64,000 nucleotides of DNA, taken from contig QRFJ01000781.1 of the NCBI GenBank assembly GCA_006176705.1, positions 310,001 through 374,000 on the forward strand, in the 5' to 3' direction. This DNA is from Cocos nucifera. Lineage: Eukaryota > Streptophyta > Magnoliopsida > Arecales > Arecaceae. The translations under genes were made by a program, and so were the position numbers. Of this stretch, positions 22,565 to 33,727 are shown piece by piece. The notes beneath the pieces were generated by a model, which had not been told where the DNA came from, made no database searches, and was given only the letters and a program-made list of their open reading frames with translations. The stretch's first letter is position 1; every line of letters begins with the position of its first letter.

Positions 22565-23043
22565 CCAGAGATAAGATCTCTCCCGAAAAGCAACATCGGC
22601 CAGAGATAAGATCTCTCCCGAGCAGTTCGGCCAGAGATAAGATCTCTCCCGAAAAGCGATGTCGGCCAGAGATAAGATCTCTCCCGAAAAACCACCTCGG
22701 CTAGAGATAAGATCTCTTCCGAGCAGTTCGGCCAGAGATAAGATCTCTCCCGAAAAGCAACGTCGGCCAGAGATAAGATCTCTCCCCAAGACCTCGGCTC
22801 GGCCAGAGATAAGATCTCTCCCAGAGAAAATCTCTAAGCCGGCCAGAGATAAGATCTCTCCCAGTTCGGCCAGAGATAAGATCTCTCCCGAAAAGCAACT
22901 CCGGCCAGAGATAAGATCTCTCCTCTAGAGATAAGATCTCTCCCAAAAAACTACCTCAGCTAGAGATAAGATCTCTCCCAAGCAGTTCGGCCAGAGATAA
23001 GATCTCTCCGAAAAGCGACTTCGGCCAGAGATAAGATCTCTCC
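22565..23043 (+). repeat. Tandem array of 15 short palindromes
   Basis: Fifteen copies of AGAGATAAGATCTCT (sometimes preceded by CGGCC or CGGCT, usually followed by CCCGA) at spacings of about 25-45 bp. Each core is an imperfect palindrome with six-base arms around AAG. More diverged copies follow near 23225, 23307 and 23507. Both strands read open across the array only because of the repeat. Tat elements often have tandem repeats between the coding region and 3' LTR; what this array does is unknown. Confidence 0.92.
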
Positions 23044-23613
23044 CCGACCTCGAAGAAGATCTCTCGTTCATAAAAACACGAGATGGGGGGAGAGGCCCTG
23101 ACAATGGCCCTTATGTGCCCCCACGGTCCATTTGGAACAGAAGGAGAACCTCGACCTAATGCGAGCAAAGTTTAAGTCTGAGCTCCGAAGTCCACAGGAA
23201 AGAGAATCTCCATCAACCTCGGTCAGAGATAAGATCTCTCCTGAGCGATCGTGGACAACTTCGACTATGGATCAGATCTCCCTCGAGGGACTAGGCCAAC
23301 TTCGGTAGTAGGAGATGAGATCTCCCCCGAGCGCCCGCATCAACCTCAGCCAGAGCGCCCGTATCAACTCCGACTAGAGGTAAGACCCACGACGACCTCG
23401 GTCGGAGAGCTTCAACATCAACCTCGATTAGAGAAAGCAACCGTGTCAACCCCGACTGGAAATGGGATCTTCCTCGGGCTTCAACTTCGATGTCAACTTC
23501 AAGCCGGAGATGAGATCTCCTCCGAGCTTCGACCTAGACCAGCATAGAGCTCAGAGGAAGACTTTGAGAGTCACCTTTTTTTCTACACTCCCTTCCTTCG
23601 ATTTTCGAACTCG
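23044..23613 (+). other. Degenerate repeat region before the 3' LTR
   Basis: Continuation of the array in decayed form, with phrases such as gagatgagatctcc and caacctcg. No gene seen; the open frame at 23251-23547 is a by-product of the repeats. Confidence 0.6.
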
Positions 23614-23629
23614 AAAGTGGGGGGGCTAG
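23614..23629 (+). other. Polypurine tract of the gag-only element
   Basis: AAAGTGGGGGGGCTAG lies directly before the 3' LTR start TGTTGGGG. Confidence 0.88.
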
Positions 23630-24817
23630 TGTTGGGGATAAATCCCGCTCCAGCCGAAGTCTAGGTCGATGCTCAGCCTAATGCAACCAGTAGCCGTGGA
23701 AGAGCTTCGGTAGACGGGCTTCAGCCAAACTCCCAACTGTCGAGCTTCTACCAACCCATTCAACCGGTCGAGCTACTTAGCGGCCGAACTCTCCATCGAC
23801 CGAGCTTCGGATTCCCAGCGGCCGAACTCCTCAGCGGATGAGCGTTAGCCAAACCATTTAGTAACCGAAGTCCTTCAATCGGGCCTCAGTCGAGCTTCTT
23901 CGGACCTCTCAGTGGCCGAACTCCTCAGCAAAGGTCCATCGGCTGAAGTTCGTCCGACCGAGCTCCTACCGAACCCCTCCAGCCGGCCATGCTCCTTCAA
24001 TTCCAAGCGATCGAACTCCTCAGCGGACATCCATCGATCGAACTTCGCCCGACCGAGCTCCCTAAACTCCTAGCATCCGAGCTTCTATGGACGCATTCAG
24101 ACGGCCGAACTGCTTAGTGACCGAGCTCCTCAAATTCCTCAGCTGACGAGCCTCAGCCGAAGTCCAACATTCGGTCGAACTCTTCAACGATCGAGCTTCG
24201 AATTTCCAGCTGCCGGACTCCTCAGCGAACGAGCCTTAGCTGCATACCTCCGCCCATGGGAGCCGAACTCCCTCCAAGCTAAGAGCCCGAGCTCCTCCGA
24301 AATGGGCACACGGTGAAGGCCAACCCTTCATCCACCACAAGCTCTGTAGCATCACCATCGGTCCACCAAGTGATAGCGACCCGCTATGGGGCGGCGATGG
24401 CTGTCACCATCCCGTGAGACTGGCTCTGCCGAACCTCGAGCGGCCCGCCAGCATGCGGCTGCAGCTGTCACCATCAACCCACCGCACATGGCACCTTTTC
24501 ATGAGACTGGCTCCGTCGAACCTCGAGCGGCCCGCCAGCATGCGGTTGCAGCTGTCATCATCAAGCTCCGCTATAAAAAGGACCCCTCTAACTCTAATCT
24601 CTCTCTGATCTCTAAGCCCTCCTTCTTTTCTCTAAGCTTCGAAACTCATTCCGAGCACTCCATTCCTGTTGGCCAGAGCTGACTTGAGCGTCGGAGGGTC
24701 CTGCCGGAGCCACCTCCCACTGACTCCGAACGGGACTTTATTTTGCAGGTCCCCAATGGCGACCTCAGCGGCCTCGACTCCAGTGACCTCCGACAACGAT
24801 CAGTTTCTGCACCAACA
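23630..24817 (+). repeat. 3' LTR of the gag-only Tat-like element
   Basis: Same length as the 5' LTR (1188 bp), same ends, TATA-like box at 24571-24581. It is followed at once by the ACATG duplication (24818-24822). Confidence 0.95.
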
Positions 24818-24822
24818 ACATG

Positions 24823-27473
24823 TAAATGCATAGCAGCTAATTCTCTATCATCCGAATATTGACTTTTACAAGTTCCAGATGGGCAGCCAGGTTTATTTAA
24901 AATTGACATAGTTGGTGGGATTATCTCATCTTCACCCCCATCATCATTTTGTCTAACTTTATTTCTTATTGACTGTATATGAGGTTCAAAGTAATATGAA
25001 TGGAAATGAGAAGTCTCTTGGCACAAGTATGCCTCACATATAGACCCTTCTACACGAGCTTTATTCTTAACCATCTATTTCAATTTATTAAGAAACCTAT
25101 AATAACTAAATAAATAGGTAAGTGAAGAATAATTCTAGTGATATATAATAATTAAAGCAGCATATTAGTTTCATTAAATTAAACTAATTATTACTTACCT
25201 CTCAAATGGGTACATCCACTAATATTGAATGGGACCACCGACTCTTGCTTCATATGGCAAATGAATAGGTAAATGCTCCGTTGAGTCAAAAAATCTAGGT
25301 GGAAAAATCTATTCCAATTTGCATAGTATGACAACAAAATTTTGTTCCATTTGTAACAATTCATCCACCCATAACACTATTGAGCATAAGTCCCTAAAAA
25401 ATTTACTTAACTTAGTTATAGGCTTCCATACTTGATCTGGTAGTGCATTAAAGGCAATTGGCAACAAACGCCGCATAACACATGACAGTCATGACTTTTC
25501 ATTCTGAACAATTTTTCTTCTATCAAATTTACACATCTATACAAATTGGAGGCAAATCCATTAGACATTTTTAGCTCCTTCACCCATTTACATACCACTC
25601 TTTTCTACTCCATGGTTAAGGTGAATTTTGCTTTTGGTTTCATCACTTTTCTATCAACTAATTCTAGCAACTCTAAATCCCTTCACTTATAATACTCTTT
25701 TATATCCATTCTCGCTTTCACATTGTCTTTGGTTTTGCCTTTAATATCCATGACTGTGTTAAACACATCATCAAAAATATTTTTTCTATATACATCATAT
25801 CTAAATTATGTTTGGTCAAATTAGTTTTCCAATATGGTAACTCCCAAAATATGCTTTGCATTATCCTATTATGCCTTACCCCAAATCCATCACATCTACA
25901 TGAACCCTCCTTAGTTATCTTTGGAAGAGAAGAAATAGCTTCCCACACTTCATTCCCAATCATCCTATGGGAAGGTTGATCTTTTTTGACCTAGTTTTTA
26001 TAGAATGCATCCCTATTTCTTCTTAGTACATGATCCATAGGCAAAAATTGGCGATGACAATCAAACCAAGAATTTTTACCACCATATTTCAAAGTGAATG
26101 CCTTCGATCACTCCATACAATATGGACATACCAATTTTTCTACTGTACTCTACCCTGACAACATGTCATATGTAGGTAAGTCATTGATAGTCCACATTAA
26201 TGCAGCCTTCATCATAAAATTTTGTTTTTTTGAAATATCATATGTTAGGACACCTTCGTTCCACAATACTTTCAACTCATTTATCAAAGGCTGTATATAC
26301 TCATCTATCTTACTCTATAGATTATGCGGACTGAGGATAATCAAAATCAAGAACATATAAGGAGTAGTCATGCATAATTCTGGAGGAAGATTGTAAGGAG
26401 AAATAATTACTGGCCAACAAGATTATGGTGCCGTTGATTGACCATATGGGGTAAAACCATCAGCTCATAAGCCTAATTTGATATTTCATGGTTCAGCTAC
26501 AAAATTAGGATACGTTTGATCAAAGTGTTTTCAAGCTTCTCCATCTGATGGGTGATACAACACCCCTGACTTCTGTCTATTCTCATAGTTCCATCTCATG
26601 TGTGGAGTAGAACAAATGGAAGCATACAATCTCTTTAACGTAGGAATGAGGGGTAAATAATGCATTCTTTTCCTTAGGATCTTTTTCTGTTGTCTATTAA
26701 CAATATTCTATGTTTTATAATGAGCTGCACCATAAAATTTGGATTCCTTTTCTTTGTTATTCTCACCATAATACAACATACAACCATTAATGCAACAATC
26801 TACTTTTTGAGCAGTAAGGCCAAGTTTGGATACTAATTTCTTTGTTCTATAAAAATCTTAGGAATAATATTATTAGGAGGATGTGTCTTTTTCATAAGTC
26901 CCACTATTTGATTAAAAGATCATTGCAAAATATTTTCTTCATATTTTATGCTTAATAATCAAATAGCAATAGGTAACTTAGAGTGATCATTACATCCCGA
27001 CCATAATGGTCGTTGGACTGCATGTAACATATCATAAAAGTTTTGAGCATCCATATTTGAAGGGTTCTCCACATTTTGGTCATAGTAAAACCAAAATTTT
27101 GGACCAACAGCATCAAAAATCATGGCTTGATATCTATTCTGTTCATCATTACCCAATTATGCACTATTAGAAGTACTTGAATGCATATCAAACACCCCAC
27201 CCATATGAGGATCACTCTCTCCATGTGATGTCCAATGCCAATAATTAGGTACAAATCTTTTTTTATAAAGATCAACCTTCACTTCATCGGGACTTAAGTA
27301 CTTTTGATTTTAGCACTTTGAACAAGGACATCTAAATTTTTCATGACTTAAAAAGCATGATTGTTGGCAAGCAAAAGAAATAAATTCTTCCACCCCTTTT
27401 TAAAAAACTTTAGTGTATCCCTTTCAATCTGATGAAAGTCTATTATACATCCAACTATGATGATGATGGATAT
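24823..27473 (-). pseudogene. TNP2-type CACTA transposase, N-terminal to DUF4218 part
   Basis: Read on the minus strand: a transposase-associated domain (27470-27260: SWMYNRLSSD, then VEEFISFAC and HEKFRCPCSKC), the TNP2 core (26640-25700: HMRWNYENRQKSGVLYHPSD, then SPYNLPPELCM, then SIFWELPYWKTNLTKHNLDM near 25840), and DUF4218 text (25640-24830: CKWVKELKMSNGFASNLYRC, KSHDCHV, then RVEGSICEAYLCQET). Many stops and frame changes. TNP2-type proteins cut the ends of CACTA elements. The reading continues, after skipping two retrotransposons, at 19491 and 8744. Start placed near the 5' end of the associated domain. Confidence 0.88.
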
Positions 27474-28544
27474 CCTTATTCTGTAACATAACAAAATACA
27501 ATCATACACTAACAACAATGTTAAAATATTTGTAATCTAAACAAATATTCATATTAAACTTCACATGTATCTAAAATTTTAATAAAGATAAAATTCTAAT
27601 AAAGATAACAAACAATTACAAATACAAGGCACACTATCTATAAATTCTATATGGCACACTATCTATAAATTTTGCATATACAAATAAAGGCAATTGCTGA
27701 TTAATTATTTTATCATTTAAAATGACTAACATAATAAAAGAATCCTATCATCAACTAACTGGTAAAGTTAGGTCCTATCCCATTCAAAAGTTACATTAAT
27801 TCTATAGGTCAATTACAGTAATCAAACAATATACAATAAGGACCGAAAAAAATTTTGACAGTATTTTTTCTTAATTCTCCCCACATGGCTAAAGATATAT
27901 GAGGAGAACAAAAAAATATGCTGTCCAAAATTTCTTCCAAACCCTCAACGTACTATTTGATTACTATAATTACTTATAGAATTAATTATAATTTCTAAAC
28001 TATCCAAACTAGACAATCAATTGATTAATATACATAATTCTCCAACCCATACAAAACTATATAAATGTATAGATTGCATAGAATATATTCATTAATCAAA
28101 AGATGGATCTATCATTCTATGCAATATAAATTTTATAAAAATAAATACCTAATTAATTAGTTAAATTAACATGTAACAGATAGCAAGTAACGAAATCAGA
28201 TAAAAATAACAAGATAGCAAGTAACAAAGTTTGTGTAATAAAATGGTAGAAACAGAGGAAGGGAGGGCCATCCCCTCAGTAGCGGAGAAGCTACAATCAT
28301 AGCATCTATCACTCACAATAGTGAAGCTAAGGCACCAGGCCATCTGCTTGATGGATGACTATAGTAGTGTTGCCAACTCAGCTTCTCAAATGACTTTTGT
28401 TGTGCCATCTAGGGCTAGAAGTGGGGCTCAGGCCGGACCTACATTAGGTTGGGCTTGGGGCTCAATCGAAACCATTTAGACTAGGCTCAGGCCACGGCCC
28501 TAGCCCATCGCTCCTTCATGGCCCTCCACGGCCCCCCACTCGCC
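27474..28544. other. CACTA 5' region, no gene seen
   Basis: AT-rich sequence upstream of the transposase start, followed from about 28380 by a GC-rich patch with ggctcaggcc-like repeats. Likely promoter and 5' untranslated DNA of the CACTA element. Short minus-strand frames here have no family resemblance. Confidence 0.5.
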
Positions 28545-28552
28545 CTCCAAAT

Positions 28553-29242
28553 TAGGGCTATTAATAATTCAATTTCAGACCAAAAACTGGTCCTAACTTA
28601 ACCAAAAAATTGAACCAAATCCAAATCAAATATAGTTCTATTTCATTTTTTATTTTCAATTTTAAGAATTTCAATTTTTGGATCAGTCTAGTTAAAAGCC
28701 AAAAACCTAAAAACTGAACCAAAAACCAAAATCATAATTTATATTATATTGTTTATTATATTGAGAACTTGTTGGTTGCATGGATGGATGATTGGATATT
28801 TAGATTTAGTCTATTATTATAATTTATTGTGATGCTTGATTGCTTATTTGTATTATAGATGATGTGGTCTTTTATATTATATTTTATTTATTATCAACTT
28901 ATGATTTATTAATTACCAATGTACCACTACTTATCACTTACTATTTTTTAATATAAAAAATTATCAGTCAATAAATTCAATAGATCCTAAATTTAATTAA
29001 ATATAATATAACAAACAAATAATGAATTGATAATAATTATTTGAATATATTTCATCAAAAATAGATAATTAAAAATGGATAAGATTATAAAAAATCAAAA
29101 AATTGAACCATGAATCAAAATTTTTGGTTCAATTTCAATTCGATTTCTTTCTTATTTGGATTGGTTTTTGATTTTTATTTTTTATTATTCAATTTTTGGG
29201 TCAGGTCGGTTCAGGTTGGTTAAAACCAAATGCACAGCCCTA
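28553..29242. mobile_element. Small non-autonomous hAT-type element
   Basis: A 690-bp segment with ends TAGGGCTA and (right end, complement) TAGGGCTG, flanked by the perfect 8-bp duplication CTCCAAAT at 28545-28552 and 29243-29250. Eight-base duplications and TAGGG-type ends are typical of hAT elements. The right end complement continues as tgcatttggttttaacc, and the interior has ggttcaatt and gaaccaaa type repeats in both orientations. It has no coding capacity, so it would need a hAT transposase from elsewhere. Confidence 0.88.
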
Positions 29243-29395
29243 CTCCAAATACAAAACATACTTAAAAAAATTATTTATGGATTTACCTTTTCACTGGAGG
29301 GGGGTGATAGACTATGGGAGGGGAGTTCTTGAAAAAGCTCAAGAAGGATCGATGGAGCAAGAGAGGATGCATCATGGATCGGGAGCTAAGAGGAG

Positions 29396-30130
29396 GCCAT
29401 GAGCTGCCGCACGGAGAGTGATCAACAATGGGAGGGAGGGCTCCGACGGTGTCAGGATGGAGGAAAGGAGGGGAGGGAGGGCTTCAATGGTGGCAGGATG
29501 GATGAAGGAAGGAGAGGGAGGGCTCTGGGGGCAGGATGAAGGAGAGGGAGGGCTTGGGGTATTGTGGCTAGATGGAGGAGAGGGAGGACTCTGATGATGT
29601 CGAGATGGAGGAAAGGAGGGAGGGAGGCTTCAAGGGTGGCAGATGGAAGAAGTGAGGAGAGAGAGGGCTCCAATGATGGCAGGATGGATAAGGGAGTGCT
29701 CCAATGATGTCAGGATGGAGGAAGAGAGGAGAGAGAGGGCTTCGGGTGGTGGGAGGAGAGGGAGGGCTCTGGCAGTATTGGTGGTGGTAGGATGGAGAGA
29801 GGAAGGCTCATGATGTCGGATGGAGGAAAGGTGGGGAGGGAGGGCTCCGATCGTAGTGGGATGGAGAAGGGAGGATAGGGAGGGCTCCAGTGATGGCAGG
29901 ATGGAGGGAAGGAAGGGCTCCGATGGTGTTGAGATGGAGAAAAGGAGGGGAGGGAGGGCTCTAGCGATGGTGGGATGAAGGATGGTAGGAGAGGGAGGGC
30001 TCCTGCGGTGACAGAATGAAGGAAGGTAAGAGTGGGAGAGCTCGACATGTGGAGAAATTAAATGATGGTGATCGATGGTGAGATGGAGGAATTGAGGGAG
30101 GGAAGGGAGGGCTCGATGTGCGGTGAAATT
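29396..30130. repeat. Purine-rich degenerate tandem repeat
   Basis: About fifteen copies of a unit built on aggatggaggaaaggag and gagggagggct at spacings of 25-65 bp, with a strong G/A bias on the plus strand. Long minus-strand frames of Pro, Ser and Leu are shadows of the repeat. GC-rich repeats inside CACTA ends are common; no function can be shown. Confidence 0.8.
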
Positions 30131-30794
30131 AAAATGATTATGATGGGAAGCTCTGCATGAGAAAATAATTTAAAATCAAAACACTTAAAAAATTAATTTA
30201 AAAGAATAGCAACCAAAAATTTGATCATAAAAAAGTTTAAAAAAAATTAAAAATAATTTAAAATATTTAAACCAAAAAAATGATCACTAACAATAAATTG
30301 AAATATAATTATATAAAATAATAGCAACTAAAAAAATGATTGGTAACTCATAATCAAAATAAAATTTGATAAAATAAAAAATTAGCAATCAATTGCAAAA
30401 CTTTTAAAATATTTTTAAAGTTAGCAACAAATAAATATTCTGACTGATAAAATGGTCGCTAATTTATAATTAAAATAAAAAATTAATAAAATAAAAAATT
30501 TGCAACTAAAAATTTGGTCTTAAAAAATTTTGAAAAGTTACAAAAATTATATAAAAATTTATGATCAAGAAAAGGTTCTCTAATTTATTGTCAAGATAAA
30601 AATTAATAACTTTAAAATTTATGAATAATTTTTTGGTAGCAAAAAGTAAAAAAATTTAAAAATAATTTAAAAATTCTATGACCCAATTTTAGATTGTAAA
30701 ATTTTTATAGATTAAAATTTATAATTAAAGTATTTTGTGACTAATTTTTTGGTTGCAAATTTTGTAATTGACAAGTCCTTCATAAATTAATTTT
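30131..30794. repeat. CACTA right subterminal repeat field, inner part
   Basis: AT-rich, with recurring aaaaaatttggtcataaaa and gcaaccaaaaatt motifs similar to the left end. No gene. Confidence 0.65.
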
Positions 30795-31805
30795 ATAATT
30801 AAATATATTTTTTTCATATTTGTTTAATATGATATAATTTTAAAATTTAAAGTCCATCTTTATCATTTATTATCTAAATAATTAATGTTAGAGTATTGTC
30901 ATAAAATACCATCATGATCTGATAGCTCTAGCTATGTCGATCAAAAATTTGATTTCAATGGTCATGAATAATCATATGATAATCTGATAGATAGAGACTA
31001 TCGATGAATCTGAAAACTTATAATAATAATCTCGATGATATTTATAGTGTATTATTAAAATTTTACTTCAATCAAAATCATTATCATGATCAATTTATCA
31101 TGGAATGATTTAGATCATTAACTAAAAATGAGTGATCAAAGGCCAAATGATGTCTAATTATAAGGTGAACTTTTAGATAAATAATCTTTGCAACTAATTT
31201 AATCATTTTATATGGTGGTGATCATAAAATTCAGACCATGCATATATGAATAATCTAAAACTGTATGTTTCTTGATACTCATTCTTAGAGTCCTTAAATA
31301 ATTATACTCGTGCTTTTATAAGATCTACTTAATATAGATGGTTCATATACGTATGGTTTGAATTTTATCATCATCATCATATAAATGATTAAAGTAGTAG
31401 TAAAGACCATTTATCTAAAAAATTATCTTACAATCGGATGCCATTTGACCTTTTGGTCTTCCATTTTTTATTTAATGGTCCAAGCAATCCCATACTAAAT
31501 TAACCATGATAATGATGTTCGATTGAAATAAAGTTTTGATAGTATGCTATAAATATTACCAAGATTATCATTATAAATTTTTAGATCCATCGATGATCTC
31601 TATCTATCAAATTTTCATGCAGTTGTTTGTAATCATTGAAATCGAATTTTATTGATCGACATAGCTAGGGTTACCGAATTGAGACAGTCTTTTATGATGA
31701 TACTCTAACGATAATTATTTAGATAAAGAATAATAAAAATAAACTTTAAATTCTAAAATTATACCATATTTAGAAAAAAATAGAAAAATAAACTATATTT
31801 TATTG
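30795..31805. repeat. Long inverted repeat (arms about 480 bp, hairpin of 1 kb)
   Basis: The left arm (about 30795-31290) is matched in reverse complement by the right arm (about 31310-31805). Matching landmarks include gttagagtat against its complement in gatactctaac, ctagctatgtcgatca, gatagatagaga, gatcaaaggccaaatg against aggtcaaatggc, and the outer tataattttaaaatttaaagt. By eye the arms agree at roughly three quarters of positions. A short unpaired centre lies near 31290-31310. It could be a fold-back element within the CACTA end or part of that end. No duplication was identified. Confidence 0.85.
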
Positions 31806-32668
31806 GAGAATATATTTATGACCAAAAAAATTGATCATAAAATTTTTAAATTATTTTAAATTAAAAAAATAATTAAGATATTTTATGACTAATTTTTTGG
31901 TTGAAAATTTTATGATCAAAAAATTGGTTAGAAAAAAATTAATTTTATGATCAAAAATTGGTCATAAAATAATTTAAATTATTTAAATTAAAAAATAATT
32001 AAAATATTTTGCCATTAATTTTTTGGGTGTAAATTTTATGACCAAAAAATTAATTACAAAAAAGTAATTTTAGGATCAAAAAATTGATCATAAAATTTTA
32101 AAATTATTTTAAATTAAAAAAAATAATTAATATATTTTATAACCAATTTTTTTATGGCAAATTTTATGACCAAAAAATCAATCATAAAATTAATTACAAA
32201 AAATTGATTTTACGACCAAAAAATTGATCATAAAATTTTTAAATTACTCTAAATTGAAAAAATAATTAAGACATTTTATGATTGATATTTTGGTTGCAAA
32301 CTTTATGACCAAAAAATTAGTCAAAAAATTGATTATAAAATTTAATTTTATGATCGATAAATCGATCATAAAATTTTTTAATTCTATATTTAAATTAAAA
32401 AAATAATTATGCAACCAAAAAATTAGTTGCAAAATTTTTAGACTAAAAAATTAGTCATAAAATTGATTGCTAAATTTTATAAAATTCATATTTTATAAAT
32501 TTATTTTTATATTTTAATTTTTGATTGATTTTATGATCAATTTTGCAATCGATAGTTTTTGGACTCTATATTAATTTTTTTAAATAATCGATCATAAAAT
32601 CGATCGTAAAAAAATTCAGTCATAAAATTGATCATAAATTTCAATAAAAAAATTTAGTCACAAAATCA
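31806..32668. repeat. CACTA right subterminal repeat field, outer part
   Basis: A degenerate unit of about 110-120 bp built on accaaaaaattgatcataaaa and ttaaattattttaaattaaa, repeated at least seven times, in the style of the left end. Likely binding ground for the element's own protein (family knowledge). Confidence 0.75.
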
Positions 32669-32687
32669 TTATTTTCTTGTAGTGATT
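32669..32687. repeat. CACTA right end: terminal inverted repeat plus ATT duplication
   Basis: Plus-strand TTATTTTCTTGTAGTG (32669-32684) is the complement of CACTACAAGAAAATAA. ATT at 32685-32687 repeats the left-hand ATT. Confidence 0.92.
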
Positions 32688-33543
32688 TCTATACCAATTA
32701 AAGTGACCATCTGGTAATAGTATCCGATGGTTAGATAGATTGAATGTGTAAAGCCACACTCTTCGAACCCATGTGGATATGTTTTCTACATAATTAATTT
32801 TCTTGACCATAAATGCTCATAGAATGACTCATGGTTTAACTATCAATCCTAAATAGGTCATTCATATTATTTTTCAAAATACTAAATCCATCAAATGGAT
32901 TACTCTGGCCAAAGTTTTGCTGAATTGAAATATAGCGATGTATTACCTGCAAACTCTTGGAGTGATCAATCTAATCTTGATCACTCACCAACTTATCATA
33001 AGTATTTGATTGTACCCAAAAATTTTTCATCGTTGAATTAGAAATTTAAGCAATCCGGCACCAAAATACAGTAAGTTGCTTGCAAGTCACCATGGCAATC
33101 TCAGGTCTAAGGGATATTTATATCCATATCCCATTAGAGTAATTCTTGACAGCAGAATACTCCAGAGTTGATCACGTTTAGTAATGATGTATTCCTATAT
33201 CTTATCTGAATGCCATACCAGTATCTGTACACTCTTTGGATAAGAGGACTACAAACTCATATGGCACATAATAACTTATACTCGATAAGTATCATCGTCC
33301 TAGTTAACAACGTATCATTTAATCATTAATAGTTTAAGGACAAATCGATAAATCTTCTCTTTATCGAATCTAAATAGTTCTAAAAACTTCATCATAGCAT
33401 AAGAGTTCATTAGAAGATGTAAATTTATGATGAAAAATACTAAAATAATATTTTATTTATAATAAATTATTTATATTTTATAAGAATAGCTCAACCATCA
33501 ATAGGCTGATGATTGACTTTGGGATATATTTTTTAATAATAAA
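32685..33543 (-). mobile_element. Copia LTR, right piece after the CACTA insertion
   Basis: Aligns by eye with 44823-45676 of the copia LTR (for example aatgaccatct against agtgaccatct, gcaagtcaccatgg, and gatgattg at the end). It continues 2000-2815, giving an LTR of at least 1.7 kb. Its end is mutated, so 33543 is approximate. Whether a whole element or a solo LTR was present cannot be decided. Confidence 0.7.
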
Positions 33544-33727
33544 AATATAAGAAAATATGATTTAAGAAATATAACCTTTAGCTATGTATGGCCGTCACCA
33601 GTAGGTTATAATAGCTTGGCATACGGCTCTCGATAGTGGATTATAGAAGTTGGCATATATGATATTGACTATAGCCCTATCATGGATATAAAGTGACCTT
33701 AGCATTTAGTCAAACAAAATTATTTAT
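33544..33727. other. Unassigned stretch
   Basis: About 180 bp between the end of a copia LTR and the start of the next copia element. I see no gene and no clear match to the internal part of the copia element at 45677. Confidence 0.4.

Larger units (their letters stand above)
19492..24817 (+). mobile_element. Gag-only Tat-like Ty3/gypsy retrotransposon
   Basis: A complete insertion: two LTRs of 1188 bp each (19492-20679 and 23630-24817), both starting TGTTGGGGATAAATCCCG and ending GCACCAACA, with a perfect 5-bp duplication ACATG at 19487-19491 and 24818-24822. The internal 2.95 kb encodes only a damaged Gag; there is no protease, RT or integrase. A palindrome-rich tandem array and a polypurine tract precede the 3' LTR. 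Such elements depend on a relative for enzymes (inference). The LTRs differ at about twenty places in their first 270 bp, nearly all C/T or G/A, so the insertion is older than the neighbouring Athila-like one. Confidence 0.95.
2816..32684 (-). mobile_element. CACTA (En/Spm) DNA transposon with nested insertions
   Basis: The element starts CACTATAAAAAAATTA and ends with the complement of CACTACAAGAAAATAA, and is flanked on both sides by ATT, the 3-bp target duplication expected of CACTA transposons. It spans 29.9 kb, of which about 16.4 kb is three later insertions (8745-19130, 19492-24817, 28553-29242), leaving about 13.5 kb, a normal size for an autonomous-type CACTA element. Both minus-strand genes typical of the superfamily are present: a TNP2-type transposase and a Transposase_24-type protein. 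Both have stops and frameshifts, so the element should not move by its own proteins. Long AT-rich subterminal repeat fields lie inside each end. The join across the element (2815 to 32685) restores a continuous copia LTR. Confidence 0.93.

Noticed and set aside
22535..23168. Frames with repeated SYLWP or DKISP words, and a CRISPR-like look of the array
   Set aside because: Translations of a palindromic tandem repeat. Spacers are not unique sequences of constant length, no cas genes exist, and the context is a plant retrotransposon.
29452..30048. Pro/Ser/Leu-rich frames on the minus strand
   Set aside because: By-products of the purine-rich repeat on the plus strand; no start context and no conserved domain.
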